The position numbers and the translations under genes were made by a program. This document shows, piece by piece, positions 33,702 to 49,704 of a stretch of 64,000 bases of DNA (position 1 is its first letter; each line of letters starts with the position of its first letter). Source of the stretch: Eriocheir sinensis (Eukaryota; Arthropoda; Malacostraca; Decapoda; Varunidae); NCBI RefSeq assembly GCF_024679095.1, contig NW_026111206.1, positions 504,753 through 568,752 on the forward strand. The letters are read 5' to 3'. Below the pieces are notes generated by a model. The model ran no database searches. It worked only from the letters and a program-made list of their open reading frames with translations, and was not told the DNA's origin.

Positions 33702-34691
33702 GTTTACTCATACAAATTTATATTATTTTATTGGTATTTTGTTTATTTATTTTGATACGAATTACATGATTATATGTGTATTTTCTACATATTTTTTTAT
33801 ACGTATTTACATTATTTAATGTGTATTTTGTTTATATATTTTCATACAAATTTACGTTATTATATGTGTATTTGTTTAAATATTTTGATACAAATTTACT
33901 TTATTTCATGTATTTTGTATATATATTTCAATTCAAATTTAGCTTATTTTGAGTGTATTTTGTATATATTTTCATACAAATTTAATTACTTCTGTGTATT
34001 TTTGTATATAGTTTTATATAAATTTACGTTATTTTATGTGTATTTTGTATATTTATATTTATACAAATACACATTCTTTTATTGGTATTTTGTTTATTTA
34101 TTTTGATACGAATTTACATTATTTTATGTGTATTTTGTATACATTTTTTTATACGTATTTTTTTAATTTTATGTGTATTTTGTATATATATTTTTATAGA
34201 AATCTACGTTATTTTATGTGTATTCGAATATATTTTTTGAAACAAATTTACATTGTTTTATATGTATTTTGCATATCTATTTCAATACAAATTTACCTTA
34301 TTGTATGTGTTTTTTGTATATTTATTTTAATACAAATTTAATTTTTTGATATGTATTTTTGTATATATATTTTTATAAATAAAAAAAATGCGTTATTTTA
34401 TGGGTATTTTGCCTCTTTATTTTCATACAAATTTCCATTATTTTATTAATATTCTGTGTATTTATTTTGATATGATTTTACAATATTCTATTTGTGTTTT
34501 GTACATATTTTTTTATACAAATTTACGTTATTTTAAGTGTATTTATTTATGTATTTTCATTCAAATTTACATTATTTTATGTGTATTTTGTGTATGTATT
34601 TCAATACAAATTTACCTAATTTTATGTGTATTTTGTATATTTATTTTCATACAAATTTAAAATATTTTTGTGTATTTTTGTATATAGTTGT
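33702..34691 (+). repeat. Satellite block 23 (plus)
   Basis: Resembles 22440-22850, 41054-41840 and 46600-47340. An A-rich interruption (about 34378-34387) precedes ATGCGTTATTTTATGGG. It ends at ATAGTTGTATAAAAATATAT. Confidence 0.91.
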
Positions 34692-35677
34692 ATAAAAATA
34701 TATATACAAAATACACATTAAATACTGTAAATTCGCGTCAAAATAAATAAACAAAATATCAATAAAAGAATGTGTATTTGTATGAAAATAGATATACAAA
34801 ATACACATAAAACAACCTAAATTTGTATCAAACTATATACAAAAATACACAAAAATATTTTAAATTTGTATGAAAATAAATATACAAAATACACATAAAA
34901 TTAGCTAAATTTGTATTGAAATACATATACAAAATACACATAAAATAATGTAAATTTGAATGAAAATACATAAATAAATACACTTAAAATAACGTAAATT
35001 TGTATAAAAAAAAATGTACAAAACACAAATAGAATATTGTAAAATCGTATCAAAATAAATACACAGAATATTAATAAAATAATGGAAATTTGTATGAAAA
35101 TAAAGAGGCAAAATACCCATAAAATAACGCTTTTTTTTTTAAATATATATACCAAAGTACACATAGAAAAATTAGATTTGTATTAAAATAAATATATAAA
35201 AAACACATACAATCATATATCATAGATATGCAAAATACATATAAAACAATGTAAATTTGTTTCAAAATATATATACGAATACACATAAAATAACGTAAAT
35301 TTCTATAAAAATATATATACAAAATACATATAAAATGAAGTAAATACGTATAAAAAAATGTATACAAAATACACATAAAATAAGGTAAATTCGTATCAAA
35401 ATAAATAAAAAAATACCAATAAAAGAATGTGTATTTGTATAAATATAAATATACAAAATACGCATAAAATAACGTAAATTTATATAAAACTATATACAGA
35501 AATACACAGAAGTATTTTAATTTGTATGAAAATAGATATACAAAATAAGGTAAATTCGTTTCAAATTCAATAAACAAAATTCAGATAAAAGAACATATAT
35601 TTGTAGAAAAAATAAATATACAAAATAAACATAAAATAACGAAAATTTGTATGAAAATATATATACAAAATACACAT
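34692..35677 (-). repeat. Satellite block 24 (minus)
   Basis: Left arm of the second P2 quasi-palindrome, matching 54.45-55.48 kb directly. A T-run of 12 bases lies near 35130-35141. It ends at J3 (AATACACATGTTTTTTG). Confidence 0.92.
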
Positions 35678-38389
<2,712 letters not shown>

Positions 38390-41053
38390 GAAAATAGATA
38401 TACAAAATATACATAAAATAAACTAAATTTGTATTGAAATATATATACAAAATACATAAAATAATGTAAATTTGTATCAAAATATTTTAACAAATGCGCA
38501 TAAAATAACGTAAATTTGTTTTAAAATATACAAAATACACATTAAATAATGTAAATATGTATAAAAAAATATATACAAAACACAAATAGAATAATGTAAA
38601 ATCGAATCAAAATAAATACACAGAATATTAATAAAACAATGTAAATTTGTATGAAAATAAAGATGCAAAATACCCATTAAATAACGCTTTTTTTATAAAG
38701 ATATATATACCAAAATACACTTGAAAAAATTAATTTGTATTAAAATAAATATACAAAATACACATACAATAAGGTAAATCTATATTGAAATAGATATGCA
38801 AAATACATATAAAACAATGTAAATTTGTTTCAAAATATAAATACGAATACACATAAAATAACGTAGATTTGTATAAAAATATATATACAAAATACACATA
38901 AAATGAAGTAAATACGTATAAGAAAATGTATACAAAACACACATAAAATAATGTAAATTCGTATCAAAATAAATAAACAAAATACCAATAAAAGAATGTG
39001 TATTTGTATAAATATAAATATACAAAATACACATAAAATAACGTAAATTTGTATAAAACTATATACAAAAATACACAGAAGTAATTAAACTCGTATGAAA
39101 ATAGATATACAAAATACAGATAAAATAAGCTCAGTTTGAATTGAAATGTATATACAAAATAAATAAAATAATATAAATTTGTATCAAAATATTGATAAAA
39201 ATACATATAATAACGTAAATTTGTTTAAAAATATATAAACAAAATACACATTAAGTAATGTAAATACGTATAAAAAATATGTACAAAATACACATATAAT
39301 CATGTAACTCGTATCAAACTAAATAAACAAAATATCAATAAAATAATGTTAATTTGTATGAGAAAACATATACAAATACATATAAAATAACGCTAATTTC
39401 TATAAAAATATATGTCCAAAAATGAACGTAAAATAAAGTAACTTTGGATAAAAATATATATACAAAACACACATTAAATAATGTAAATGCGTACATAAAA
39501 TAACCTAAATTTGTATAAAATTATATACAAAAATACACAAAAATAATTTAAATTTGTATGAAAAGAAATATACAAAATACACATAAAATTATGTTAATTT
39601 GTAGTGAAATACATATACAAAATACACATAAAATAATGTAAATCTGAAAGAAAATATATAAACAAATACACATATAATAACGTAAATTTGTATGAAATAT
39701 ATATTCAAAATACACATTAAATAATGTAAATATGTATAAAAAAATATATACAAAACACAAATAGAATAATGTTAAATCGTATCAAAATATATACACAGAA
39801 TATTAATAAAATAATGTAAATTTGTATGAAAATTAAGATGCAAAATACCTATAAAATAACGCATTTTTTATAAAATTATTGATACCAAAATACACATAAA
39901 ATATTTGAATTTGTATTAAAATAAATATACAAAATGCACATATAATAAGGTAAATTTGTATTGAAATAGATATGCAAAATACATATAAAATAATGTAAAT
40001 TTGTTTCAAAATATATATACGAATACACATAAAATAACGTAGATTTCTATAAAAATACATATACAAAATACACATAATATTAAGTAAATACGTATAAAAA
40101 AATGTATACAAAATACACATAAAATAATGTAAATTCGCATAAATGTAAATAAACAATATACCAATAAAAGAATGTGTATTTGTATAAATATAAATATACA
40201 AAATGCACATAAAATAACGTAAATTTATATAAAACTATATACATAAAATAAAGCAAATTTCTATAAAAATATATGTACAAAAATGAACATAAAATAAATT
40301 TGCATAAAAATATATATACAAAACACACATTAGATAATGTAAATGAGTATAAAAATATGTATACAAAATACCTATGAAATAATCTAAATTCGTATCGAAT
40401 TAAATTAAGAAAATACCAATAAAATAATGTAATTTTGGATGAAAATATATATACAAAATACACATAAAATAACCTAAATACAAATACAAATATACACATA
40501 AAATAACTCAAAATTGAATGAAATATATATACAAAATAAACATAAAATAAAGTAACCTAAAGATAACCTAAGATAACGTAAATACAAATACAAAAATACA
40601 CATTAAATAATTTAAAATTGAATGAAATAAATATACAAAATAAGCTTAAAATAAGGTAAATTTGTAATAAAATATATGTAAGAATACACATAAAATAATA
40701 TAAATTTGTATGAAAATATGTATACAAATTCACATAAAATAACATGAATTTGTATAAAATTTGTTTCAAAATATATACGAATACACACAATAAAATAACG
40801 TAAATTTTTATGAAAATGTATATATAAAATACACATAAAATGATTTAAATACGTAGAAAAATATATATACAAAATACACATAAAATAATGTAAATTCGTA
40901 AAAAATTAAGTACACAAAATTCTAATAAAAGAATGTATATTTGTATGAAAATATATATACAAAAAACAAATAAAAAAACTAAAATTTGTATAAAAATATA
41001 TACAAAAATACACAAAAATAATTTAAATTTGTTTGAAAATAGATATGCAAAAT
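38390..41053 (-). repeat. Satellite block 26 (minus)
   Basis: Spacer and right arm of the second P3. It resembles 51614-53880 directly and 7220-9732 inverted. A local tandem duplication with an AGATAACCTA doublet lies at 40475-40660. Confidence 0.92.
40475..40660 (-). repeat. Local tandem duplication, about 105 bp
   Basis: AAAATTGAATGAAAT occurs at 40510 and again at about 40614, each followed by a unit with ACAAAATAA. The joint carries a doubled AGATAACCTA-like decamer (40556-40577). The copies at 20.35 and 53.6 kb have a single version. Confidence 0.8.
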
Positions 41054-42302
41054 ATGTGTATTTTGTATATATATTTCAATTCAAATTTAGCTTATTTTGT
41101 GTGTATTTTGTATATATTTTCATACAAATTTAATTACTTCTGTGTATTTTTGTATATAGTTTTATATAAATTTACGTTATTTTATGTGTATTTTGTATAT
41201 TTATATTTATACAAATACACATTCTTTTATTGGTATTTTGTTTATTTATTTTGATACGAATTTACATTATTTTATGTGTATTTTGTATACATTTTTTTAT
41301 ACGTATTTACTTCATTTTATGTGTATTTTGTATATATATTTTTATAGAAATCTACGTTATTTTATGTGTATTCGTATATATATTTTGAAACAAATTGACA
41401 TTGTTTTATATGTATTTTGCATATCTATTTCAATACAAATTTCCCTTATTGCATGTGTTTTTTGTATATTTATTTTAATACAAATTTAATTTTTTGATGT
41501 GTACTTTGGTATATATATTTTTTTATAAAAAAAAGCGTTATTTTATGGGTATTTTGCTTCTTTATTTTCATACAAATTTACATTATTTTATTAATATTCT
41601 GTGTATTTATTTTGATACGATTTTATATTATTCTATTTGTGTTTTGTACATATTTTTTTATACAAATTTACGTTATTTTAAGTGTATTTGTTTATGTATT
41701 TTCATTCAAATTTACATTATTTTATGTGTATTTTGTGTATGTATTTCAATACAAATTTACCTAAATTTATGTGTGTTTTGTATATTTATTTTCATACAAA
41801 TTTAAAATATTTTTGTGTATTTTTGTATGTAGTTTGATACAAATTTAGGTTATTTTATGTGTATTTTGTATATCTATTTTCATACAAATACATATTCTTT
41901 TATTGATATTTTGTTTATTTATTTTGACGCGAATTTACATTATTTAATGTGTATTTTGTATATATATTTTTATACGTATTTACATCATTTCATGTGTATT
42001 TTGTATAGTTTAAAAAAAAAAAATTATTTAATGTGTATTTTGTATATATATATTTATACAAATACACATTCTTTTATTGGTATTTTGTTTATTTATTTTG
42101 ATACTAATTTACATTATTTTATGTGTATTTTGTATACATTTTTTATACGTATTTACATAATTTTATGTGTATTTTGTATATATATTTTTATAAAAATCTA
42201 CCTTATTTCATGTGTATTCGTATATATATTTTGAAACAAATTTACATTGTTTATATGTATTTTGCATATCTATTTTTGTGTATTCTGTATTTATTTTTGT
42301 TA
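41054..42302 (+). repeat. Satellite block 27 (plus)
   Basis: It opens at GCAAAATATGTGTATTTTG, a switch within one unit. A run of about 11 A lies at 42012-42023, beside a unit joint. It ends at junction J8 (TTTTTGTTATACATAGAATA). Confidence 0.91.
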
Positions 42303-43477
42303 TACATAGAATAATGTAAAATCGTATCAAAATAAGTACACAGAATATCAACAAAATAATTTAAATTTGTATGAAAATAAAGATGCAAAATACCCATAAG
42401 ATAAAGCATTTTTTTTTTAAATACATATACAAAAATACACATAGAATAATTAAATTTTTATTAAAATTAATATACAAAATGCACACATACAATAAGGTAA
42501 ATTTGTATTGAAAAAAACGCAAAATACAAATAAAACAGTGTAAATTTGTTTCAAAATATATATACGAATACACATAAAATAACGTAGATTTCTATAGAAA
42601 TATATATACAAAATACACATGAAATTATGCAAATACGTATAAAAATATATATACAAAATACATATTAAGTAATGTAAATTCGTGTCAAAATAAATAAACA
42701 AAATATCATGTAAAGAATATGTATTTGTATGAAAATAAATAATAGATAATAAATTTGTATGAAATATATATGCAAGATACACATTAAATAATGTAAATAT
42801 GTATAAAAAAATATATACAAAAAACAAATAGAATAATGTAAAATCGTATCAAAATAAATACACCGAATATTAATAAAATAATGTAAATTTGTATGAAAAT
42901 AAAGATGCAAAATTCCCATCAAATAGCGCATTTCTTATAAAAATAAATATACCAAAATACACATAAAACATTTAAATTTGTATTGAAATAAATATACAAA
43001 ATGCACATACAATAAGGTAAACTTCTATTGAAAGAGATATGCAAAAATACATATAAAACAATGTAAATTTGTTTCAAAATATATATACGAATACTCATAA
43101 AATAACGTAGATTTCTATAAAAATATATATACAAAATACACATAAAATTAAGTAAATACGTATAAAAAAATGTAAACAAAATACACATAATAAAATGTAA
43201 ATTCGAATCAAAATAAATAAACAAAATACCAATAAAAGAATGTGTATTTGTATAAATATAAATGTACAAAATACACATACAAAATAAACATAAAATAAGG
43301 TAAATTTGTAAAGAAATATATGTACAAAATACAAATAAAATAATGTAAATTTATATGAAAATATATATACAAATTCACATAAAATTCCATGAATTTGTAT
43401 AAAATTATATATTCAAAATAAATATTAAATAATGTAAATGCGTATAAAAATATATATACAAAGTACATATAAAATAA
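42303..43477 (-). repeat. Satellite block 28 (minus)
   Basis: Resembles the reverse complement of parts of 36.7-37.4 kb and 50.1-50.8 kb, and 62.8-63.6 kb directly. It ends at ACATATAAAATAATACAAAT. Confidence 0.91.
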
Positions 43478-44025
43478 TACAAATTTAATTATTCTATGTG
43501 TATTTTTGTATATGTATTTTCATAAAAAAATGATTTATTTTATGAGTATTTTGCATCTTTATTTTCATACAAATTTACATTATTTTATTGATATTCTGTG
43601 TATTTATTTTGATACGATTTTCCATTATTCTATGTATATTTTGTATATATATTTCATACAAATGAACGTTATTTTATGTGAATTTGTTTTCATTTCATAC
43701 AAATTTACATTATTTTATGCGTATTTTGTACATGTATTTAAATGCAAATTTAACTAATTATATGTGTATTATGTATATCTATTTTCATGCAAATCGAAAT
43801 TAATTTTGTGTATTTTAGTATATATTTTTATTCAAATTTTCGTAATTTTATGTGTATTTTGTATATTTATTTTCCTACAAATATACGTTCTTTTATCGGA
43901 ATTTTGTTTATTTATTTTGATACGAATTTTCATTATTTTAGGTGTATTTGATATATATATTTTTATACTTATTTACATAATTTTATATGTATTTTGGATA
44001 TATATTTTCATAGAAATTTACTCTA
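43478..44025 (+). repeat. Satellite block 29 (plus)
   Basis: Its right 290 bp is the segment that precedes J1 in unit U. The left part resembles 5500-5760. Confidence 0.92.
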
Positions 44026-45127
44026 TATGTATATACAAAAAAACACAAAAATAATTTAAATTTGTATGAAAATAAATATACAAAATACACATAAAATTAG
44101 GTAAATTTGTATTTAAATACATATACAAAATACACTTAAAATAAAGTAAATTTGAATGAAATTATATAAACAAATACACTTAAAATAACGTTAATTTGTA
44201 TAAAATATATATAAAAAATACACATTAAATAATGAAAATATGTATAAAAAAATATATACAAAACACAAATAGTATAATATAAAATCGTGTCAAAATATAT
44301 ACACAGAATATTAATAAAATAATGTACATTTGTATGAAAACTAAGATGCAAAATACCTATAAAATAACGCATTTTTTATAAAATTATTGATACCAAAATA
44401 CACATAAAATATTTGAATTTGTATTAAAATAAATATACAAAATGCACATACAATAATGTAAATTTGTATTGAAATAGATATGCAAAATACATATAAAACA
44501 ATGTAAATTTGTTTCAAAATATATATACGAATACATATAAAATAACGTAGATTTCTATAAATTTATATATACAAAATAGAAATAAAATTAAGTAAATACG
44601 AATCAAAAATGTATACAAAATACACATAAAATAATGTAAATTCGTATAAATATAAATAAACAAAATACCAATAAGAGAATGTGTATTTGTATAAATATAA
44701 ATATACAAAATGCACATAAAATAAAGTTAATTTGTATAAAACTATATACAAAAATACACAGAAGTAATTAAATTTGTATGAAAATAGATATACAAAATAC
44801 ACACAAAATAAGCTAAATTTGAATTGAAATATATATACAAAATACATGAAATAAAGTAAATTCGTTTCAAAATATTTTTTACAAATACACATATAATAAC
44901 GTAAATTTGTAAAAAAATATATATAAACAAAATACACATTAAGTAATGTAAATACGTATAAAAAAAAAATTACAAAATACACAAATAATGAAGTCATTCG
45001 AATCAAAATAAATAAACAAAAAACTAATTAAATAATGTAAATTTGTATGAGAAAACATATACAAAATACACATAATATAACGTTTTAAGTTTCTATAAAA
45101 ATATATGTACAAAAATGCACATAAAAG
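44026..45127 (-). repeat. Satellite block 30 (minus)
   Basis: A shortened relative of the unit-U body, very close to block 4. The position that is (TA)n elsewhere reads CTATAAATTTATATATAC here. It ends at CATAAAAGTTTACATTATTT. Confidence 0.92.
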
Positions 45128-46493
45128 TTTACATTATTTTATATGTATTTTGTACATGTATTTAAAGACAAATTTAACTAATTATATGTGTATTTTGTAT
45201 ATCTATTTTCAAACAAATTGAAATTATTTTTGTTTGTTTTTTGTATAAATTTTTATACAAATTTTCGTTATTTTATGTATATTTTGTATATTTATTTTCC
45301 TACAATTATACGTTCTTTCATCGGAATTTTGTTTATTTATTTTGATACGAATTTACTTTATTTTAGGTGTATTTGGTATATATAATTTTTACTATTTACA
45401 TAAGTTTATATGTATTTTGTATGTATATTTTCATAGAAATTTACTCTATTTTATGTGTATTCGTATATATATTTTGATACAAATTTACATTATTGATGTG
45501 TATTTTACATATCTATTTCAATACAAATTTACTTTATTGTATATTTATTTCAATATAAATTTAACTATTTCATGTGTATTTTTGTATATATATTATTATG
45601 CAAATATGCGTTATTATATGGGTATTTTGCATCTTTATTTTCATGCAAATTTACATTATTTAATTGATATTCTCTTTATTTATTTTGATACGATTTAACA
45701 TTATTCTATGTGTATTTTTTATATATATTTTATATTTACATTATTTAATGTATATTTTGTATATATTTTATTCAAATTTACGTTATTTTATGTGAATTTG
45801 TTTATATATTTTCATACAAATTTACATAGTTTTATACAAATTTACGTTATTTTATGTGTATTTTGTATATGTATTTTCATACAAATACACATTCTTTTAT
45901 TGATATTTTGTTTATTTATTTTGACACGAATTTACATTATTTAATGTTTATTTTGTATATATATTTTTATACGTATTTACAGCATCTCAAGTGCATTTTG
46001 TATATATATTTCTATAAAAATCTACGTTATTTTATGTGTATTCGTATATATATTTTGAAACAAATTTACATTGTCTTATGTGTATTTTGCATATTTTAAA
46101 AAAATAATTACCTTATTGTATGTGCATTTTGTATATTACTTTTATTACAAATTTAATTATTGAATGTGTATTTTTGTATATATATTTTTATAAAAATATG
46201 CTTAATTTTATGGGTATTTTGCACCTTTATTTTCATACAAATTTACATTATTTTATTGATATTCTGTGTATTTATTTTGATACGATTTTACATTATTCTA
46301 TGTGAATTTTTTTATATATATTTTATACAAATGTACGTTATTTTATGTGTATTTGTTTTAATTTCTTACAAATTTACATTATTTTATGTGTATTTTGTAC
46401 ATGTATTTAAGTACAAATTTAACTAATTATATGTGTATTTTGTATATCTATTTTCATACAAATTGAAACTATTTTTGTTTATTTTTGTATATA

Positions 46494-46524
46494 TTTATTA
46501 TTATTTATTATTATTTATTATTAT
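46494..46524 (+). repeat. Local (TTATTTATTA)3 decamer patch
   Basis: A 10-bp period is visible for three copies inside an otherwise normal unit. The homologous unit at 45240-45270 has no such expansion. Confidence 0.85.
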
Positions 46525-47034
46525 TTTATGTGTATTTTGTATATTTATTTTTCTCCAAATATACGTTCTTTTATCTGAATTTTGTTTATTGAATATGATA
46601 CGAGTTTACCTTATTTTGTATATCTATTTTCATACAAATTTAATTACTTCTGTGTATTTTTGTATATAGTTTTATATAAATTTACGTTATTTTATGTGTA
46701 TTTTGTATATTTATATTTATACAAATACACATTCTTTTATTGGTATTTTTTTTATACGAATTTACATTATTTTATGTGTATTTTGTATACAATTTTTTAT
46801 ACGTATTTACTTCATTTTATGTGTATTTTGTATATATATTTTTTTAGAAATCTGCGTTATTTTATGTGTATTCGTATACATATTTTAAAACAAATTTACA
46901 TTGTTTTATATGTATTTTGCATATCTATTTCAATACAAATTTACCTTATTGTATGTGTTTTTTATATATTTATTTTAATACAAATTTAATTTTTTATGTG
47001 TATTTTGGTATACATATTTTTATAAATAAAAAAA

Positions 47035-48271
47035 ATGCGTTATTTTATGGGTATTTTGCCTCTTTATTTTCATAGAAATTTACATTATTTTATTAATATT
47101 CTGTGTATTTATTTTGATACGATTTTACATTATTCTATTTGTGTTTTGTATATATTTTTTTTATACAAATTTACGTTATTTTAAGTGTATTTGTTTATGT
47201 ATTTTCATTCAAATTTACATATTTTATGTGTATTTTGTATATGTATTTCAATACAAATTTACCTAATTTTATGTGTATTTTGTATATTTATTTTCATACA
47301 AATTTAAAATATTTTTGTGTATTTTTGTATATAGTTTGATACAAATTTAGGTTATTTTATGTGTATTTGATTATCTATTTTCATACAAATACACATTCTT
47401 TTATTGATATTTTGTTTATTTATTTTGACGCGAATTTATATTATTTAATGTGTATTTTGTATATATATTTTTATACGTATTTTCATCATTTCATGTGTAT
47501 TTTGTATATACATTCCTATAGAAATCAACGTTATTTTATGTGTATTCGTATATATATTTTGAAACAAATTTACACTGTTTTATGTGTATTTTGCGTATTT
47601 TTTCAATACAAATTTACCTTATTGTATGTGCATTTTGTATTTTAATTTTAATACAAATTTAATTATTCTATGTGTATTTTTGTATATGAATTTTTTTTTT
47701 TTACATATGCTTTATTTTAAGGGTATTTTGCATCTTTGTTTTCATACAAATTTAAATTATTTTATTGATATTTTGTGTACTTATTTTGATACGGTTTTAC
47801 ATTATTCTATGTGTATTTTGTATATATATTTTATACAAATGTACGTTATTTTATGTGTATTTGTTTTCATTTCATACAAATTTACATAATTTTATGTGTA
47901 TTTTGTACATGTATTAAAATACAAATTTAACTAATTATATGTGTATTACAAATACACATTCTTTTATTGGTATTTTGTTTATTTATTTTGATACGAATTT
48001 ATATTATTTTATGTGTATTTTGTATGCATTTTTTTATACGTATTTACTTCATTTTATGTGTATTTTGGATATATATTTTTATAGAAATCTACGTTATTTT
48101 ATGTGTATTCGTATATATATTTTGAAACAAATTTACATTGTTTTATATGTATTTTGCATATCTATTTCAATACAAATTTACCTTATTGTATGTGTTTTTT
48201 ATATATTTATTTTAATACAAATTTAATTTTTTTATGTGTATTTTGGTATACATATTTTTATACATAAAAAA
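47035..48271 (+). repeat. 1.24 kb higher-order repeat, copy 1
   Basis: Measured from ATGCGTTATTTTATGGG to the next equivalent, 1237 bp or about 28 units. It has an internal landmark at about 47704 (TATGCTTTATTTTAAGGG) and a distinctive run of 12 T near 47690-47701. Confidence 0.93.
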
Positions 48272-49510
48272 ATGCGTTATTTTATGGGTATTTTGCCTCT
48301 TTATTTTCATAGAAATTTACATTATTTGATTAATATTCTGTGTATTTATTTTGATACGATTTTACATTATTCTATTTGTGTTTTGTATATATTTTTTTTT
48401 ATACAAATTTACGTTATTTTAAGTGTATTTGTTTATGTATTTTCATTAAAATTTACATATTTTATGTGTATTTTGTATATGTATTTCAATACAAATTTAC
48501 CTAATTTTATGTGTATTTTGTATATTTATTTTCATAAAAATTTAAAATATTTTTGTGTATTTTTGTATATAGTTTGATACAAATTTAGGTTATTTTATGT
48601 GTATTTTGAATATCTATTTTCATACAAATACACATTCTTTTATTGATATTTTGTTTATTTATTTTGACGCGAATTTATATTATTTAATGTGTATTTTGTA
48701 TATATATTTTTATACGTATTTTCATCATTTCATGTGTATTTTGTATATACATTCCTATAGAAATCAACGTTATTTTATGTGTATTCGTATATATATTTTG
48801 AAACAAATTTACACTGTTTTATGTGTATTTTGCGTATTTTTTCAATACAAATTTACCTTATTGTATGTGCATTTTGTATTTTAATTTTAATACAAATTTA
48901 ATTATTCTATGTGTATTTTTGTATATGAATTTTTTTTTTTTACATATGCTTTATTTTAAGGGTATTTTGCATCTTTGTTTTCATACAAATTTAAATTATT
49001 TTATTGATATTCTGTGTACTTATTTTGATACGGTTTTACATTATTCTATGTGTATTTTTTATATATTTTATACAAATGTACGTTATTTTATGTGTATTTG
49101 TTTTCATTTCATACAAATTTACATAATTTTATGTGTATTTTGTACATGTATTAAAATACAAATTTAACTAATTATATGTGTATTACAAATACACATTCTT
49201 TTATTGGTATTTTGTTTATTTATTTTGATACGAATTTATATTATTTTATGTGTATTTTGTATGCATTTTTTTATACGTATTTACTTCATTTTATGTGTAT
49301 TTTGTATATATATTTTTATAGAAATCTACGTTATTTAATGTGTATTCGTATATATATTTTGAAACAAATTTACATTGATTTATATGTATTTTGCATATCT
49401 ATTTCAATACAAATTTACCTTATTGTATGGGTTTTTAATATATTTATTTTAATACAAATTTAATTTTTTTATGTGTATTTTGGTATATATATTTTTATAA
49501 ATAAAAAAAA
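48272..49510 (+). repeat. 1.24 kb higher-order repeat, copy 2
   Basis: 1239 bp, very close to copy 1, sharing rare variants such as GTATTACAAATACACATTC and a T-run near 48930-48940. A third copy begins at 49511 but changes to segment S near 49705-49750. Homology also extends left of 47035 to about 46740. Confidence 0.93.
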
Positions 49511-49704
49511 ATGCGTTATTTTATCGGTATTTTGCCTCTTTATTTTCATACAAATTTACATTATTTTATTAATATTCTGTGTATTTATTTTGATACGATT
49601 TTACATTATTCTATTTGAGTTTTGTATATATTTATTTATACAGATTTACGTTATTTTAAGTGTATTTGTTTATATATTTTCATTCAAATTTACTTTATTT
49701 TATG

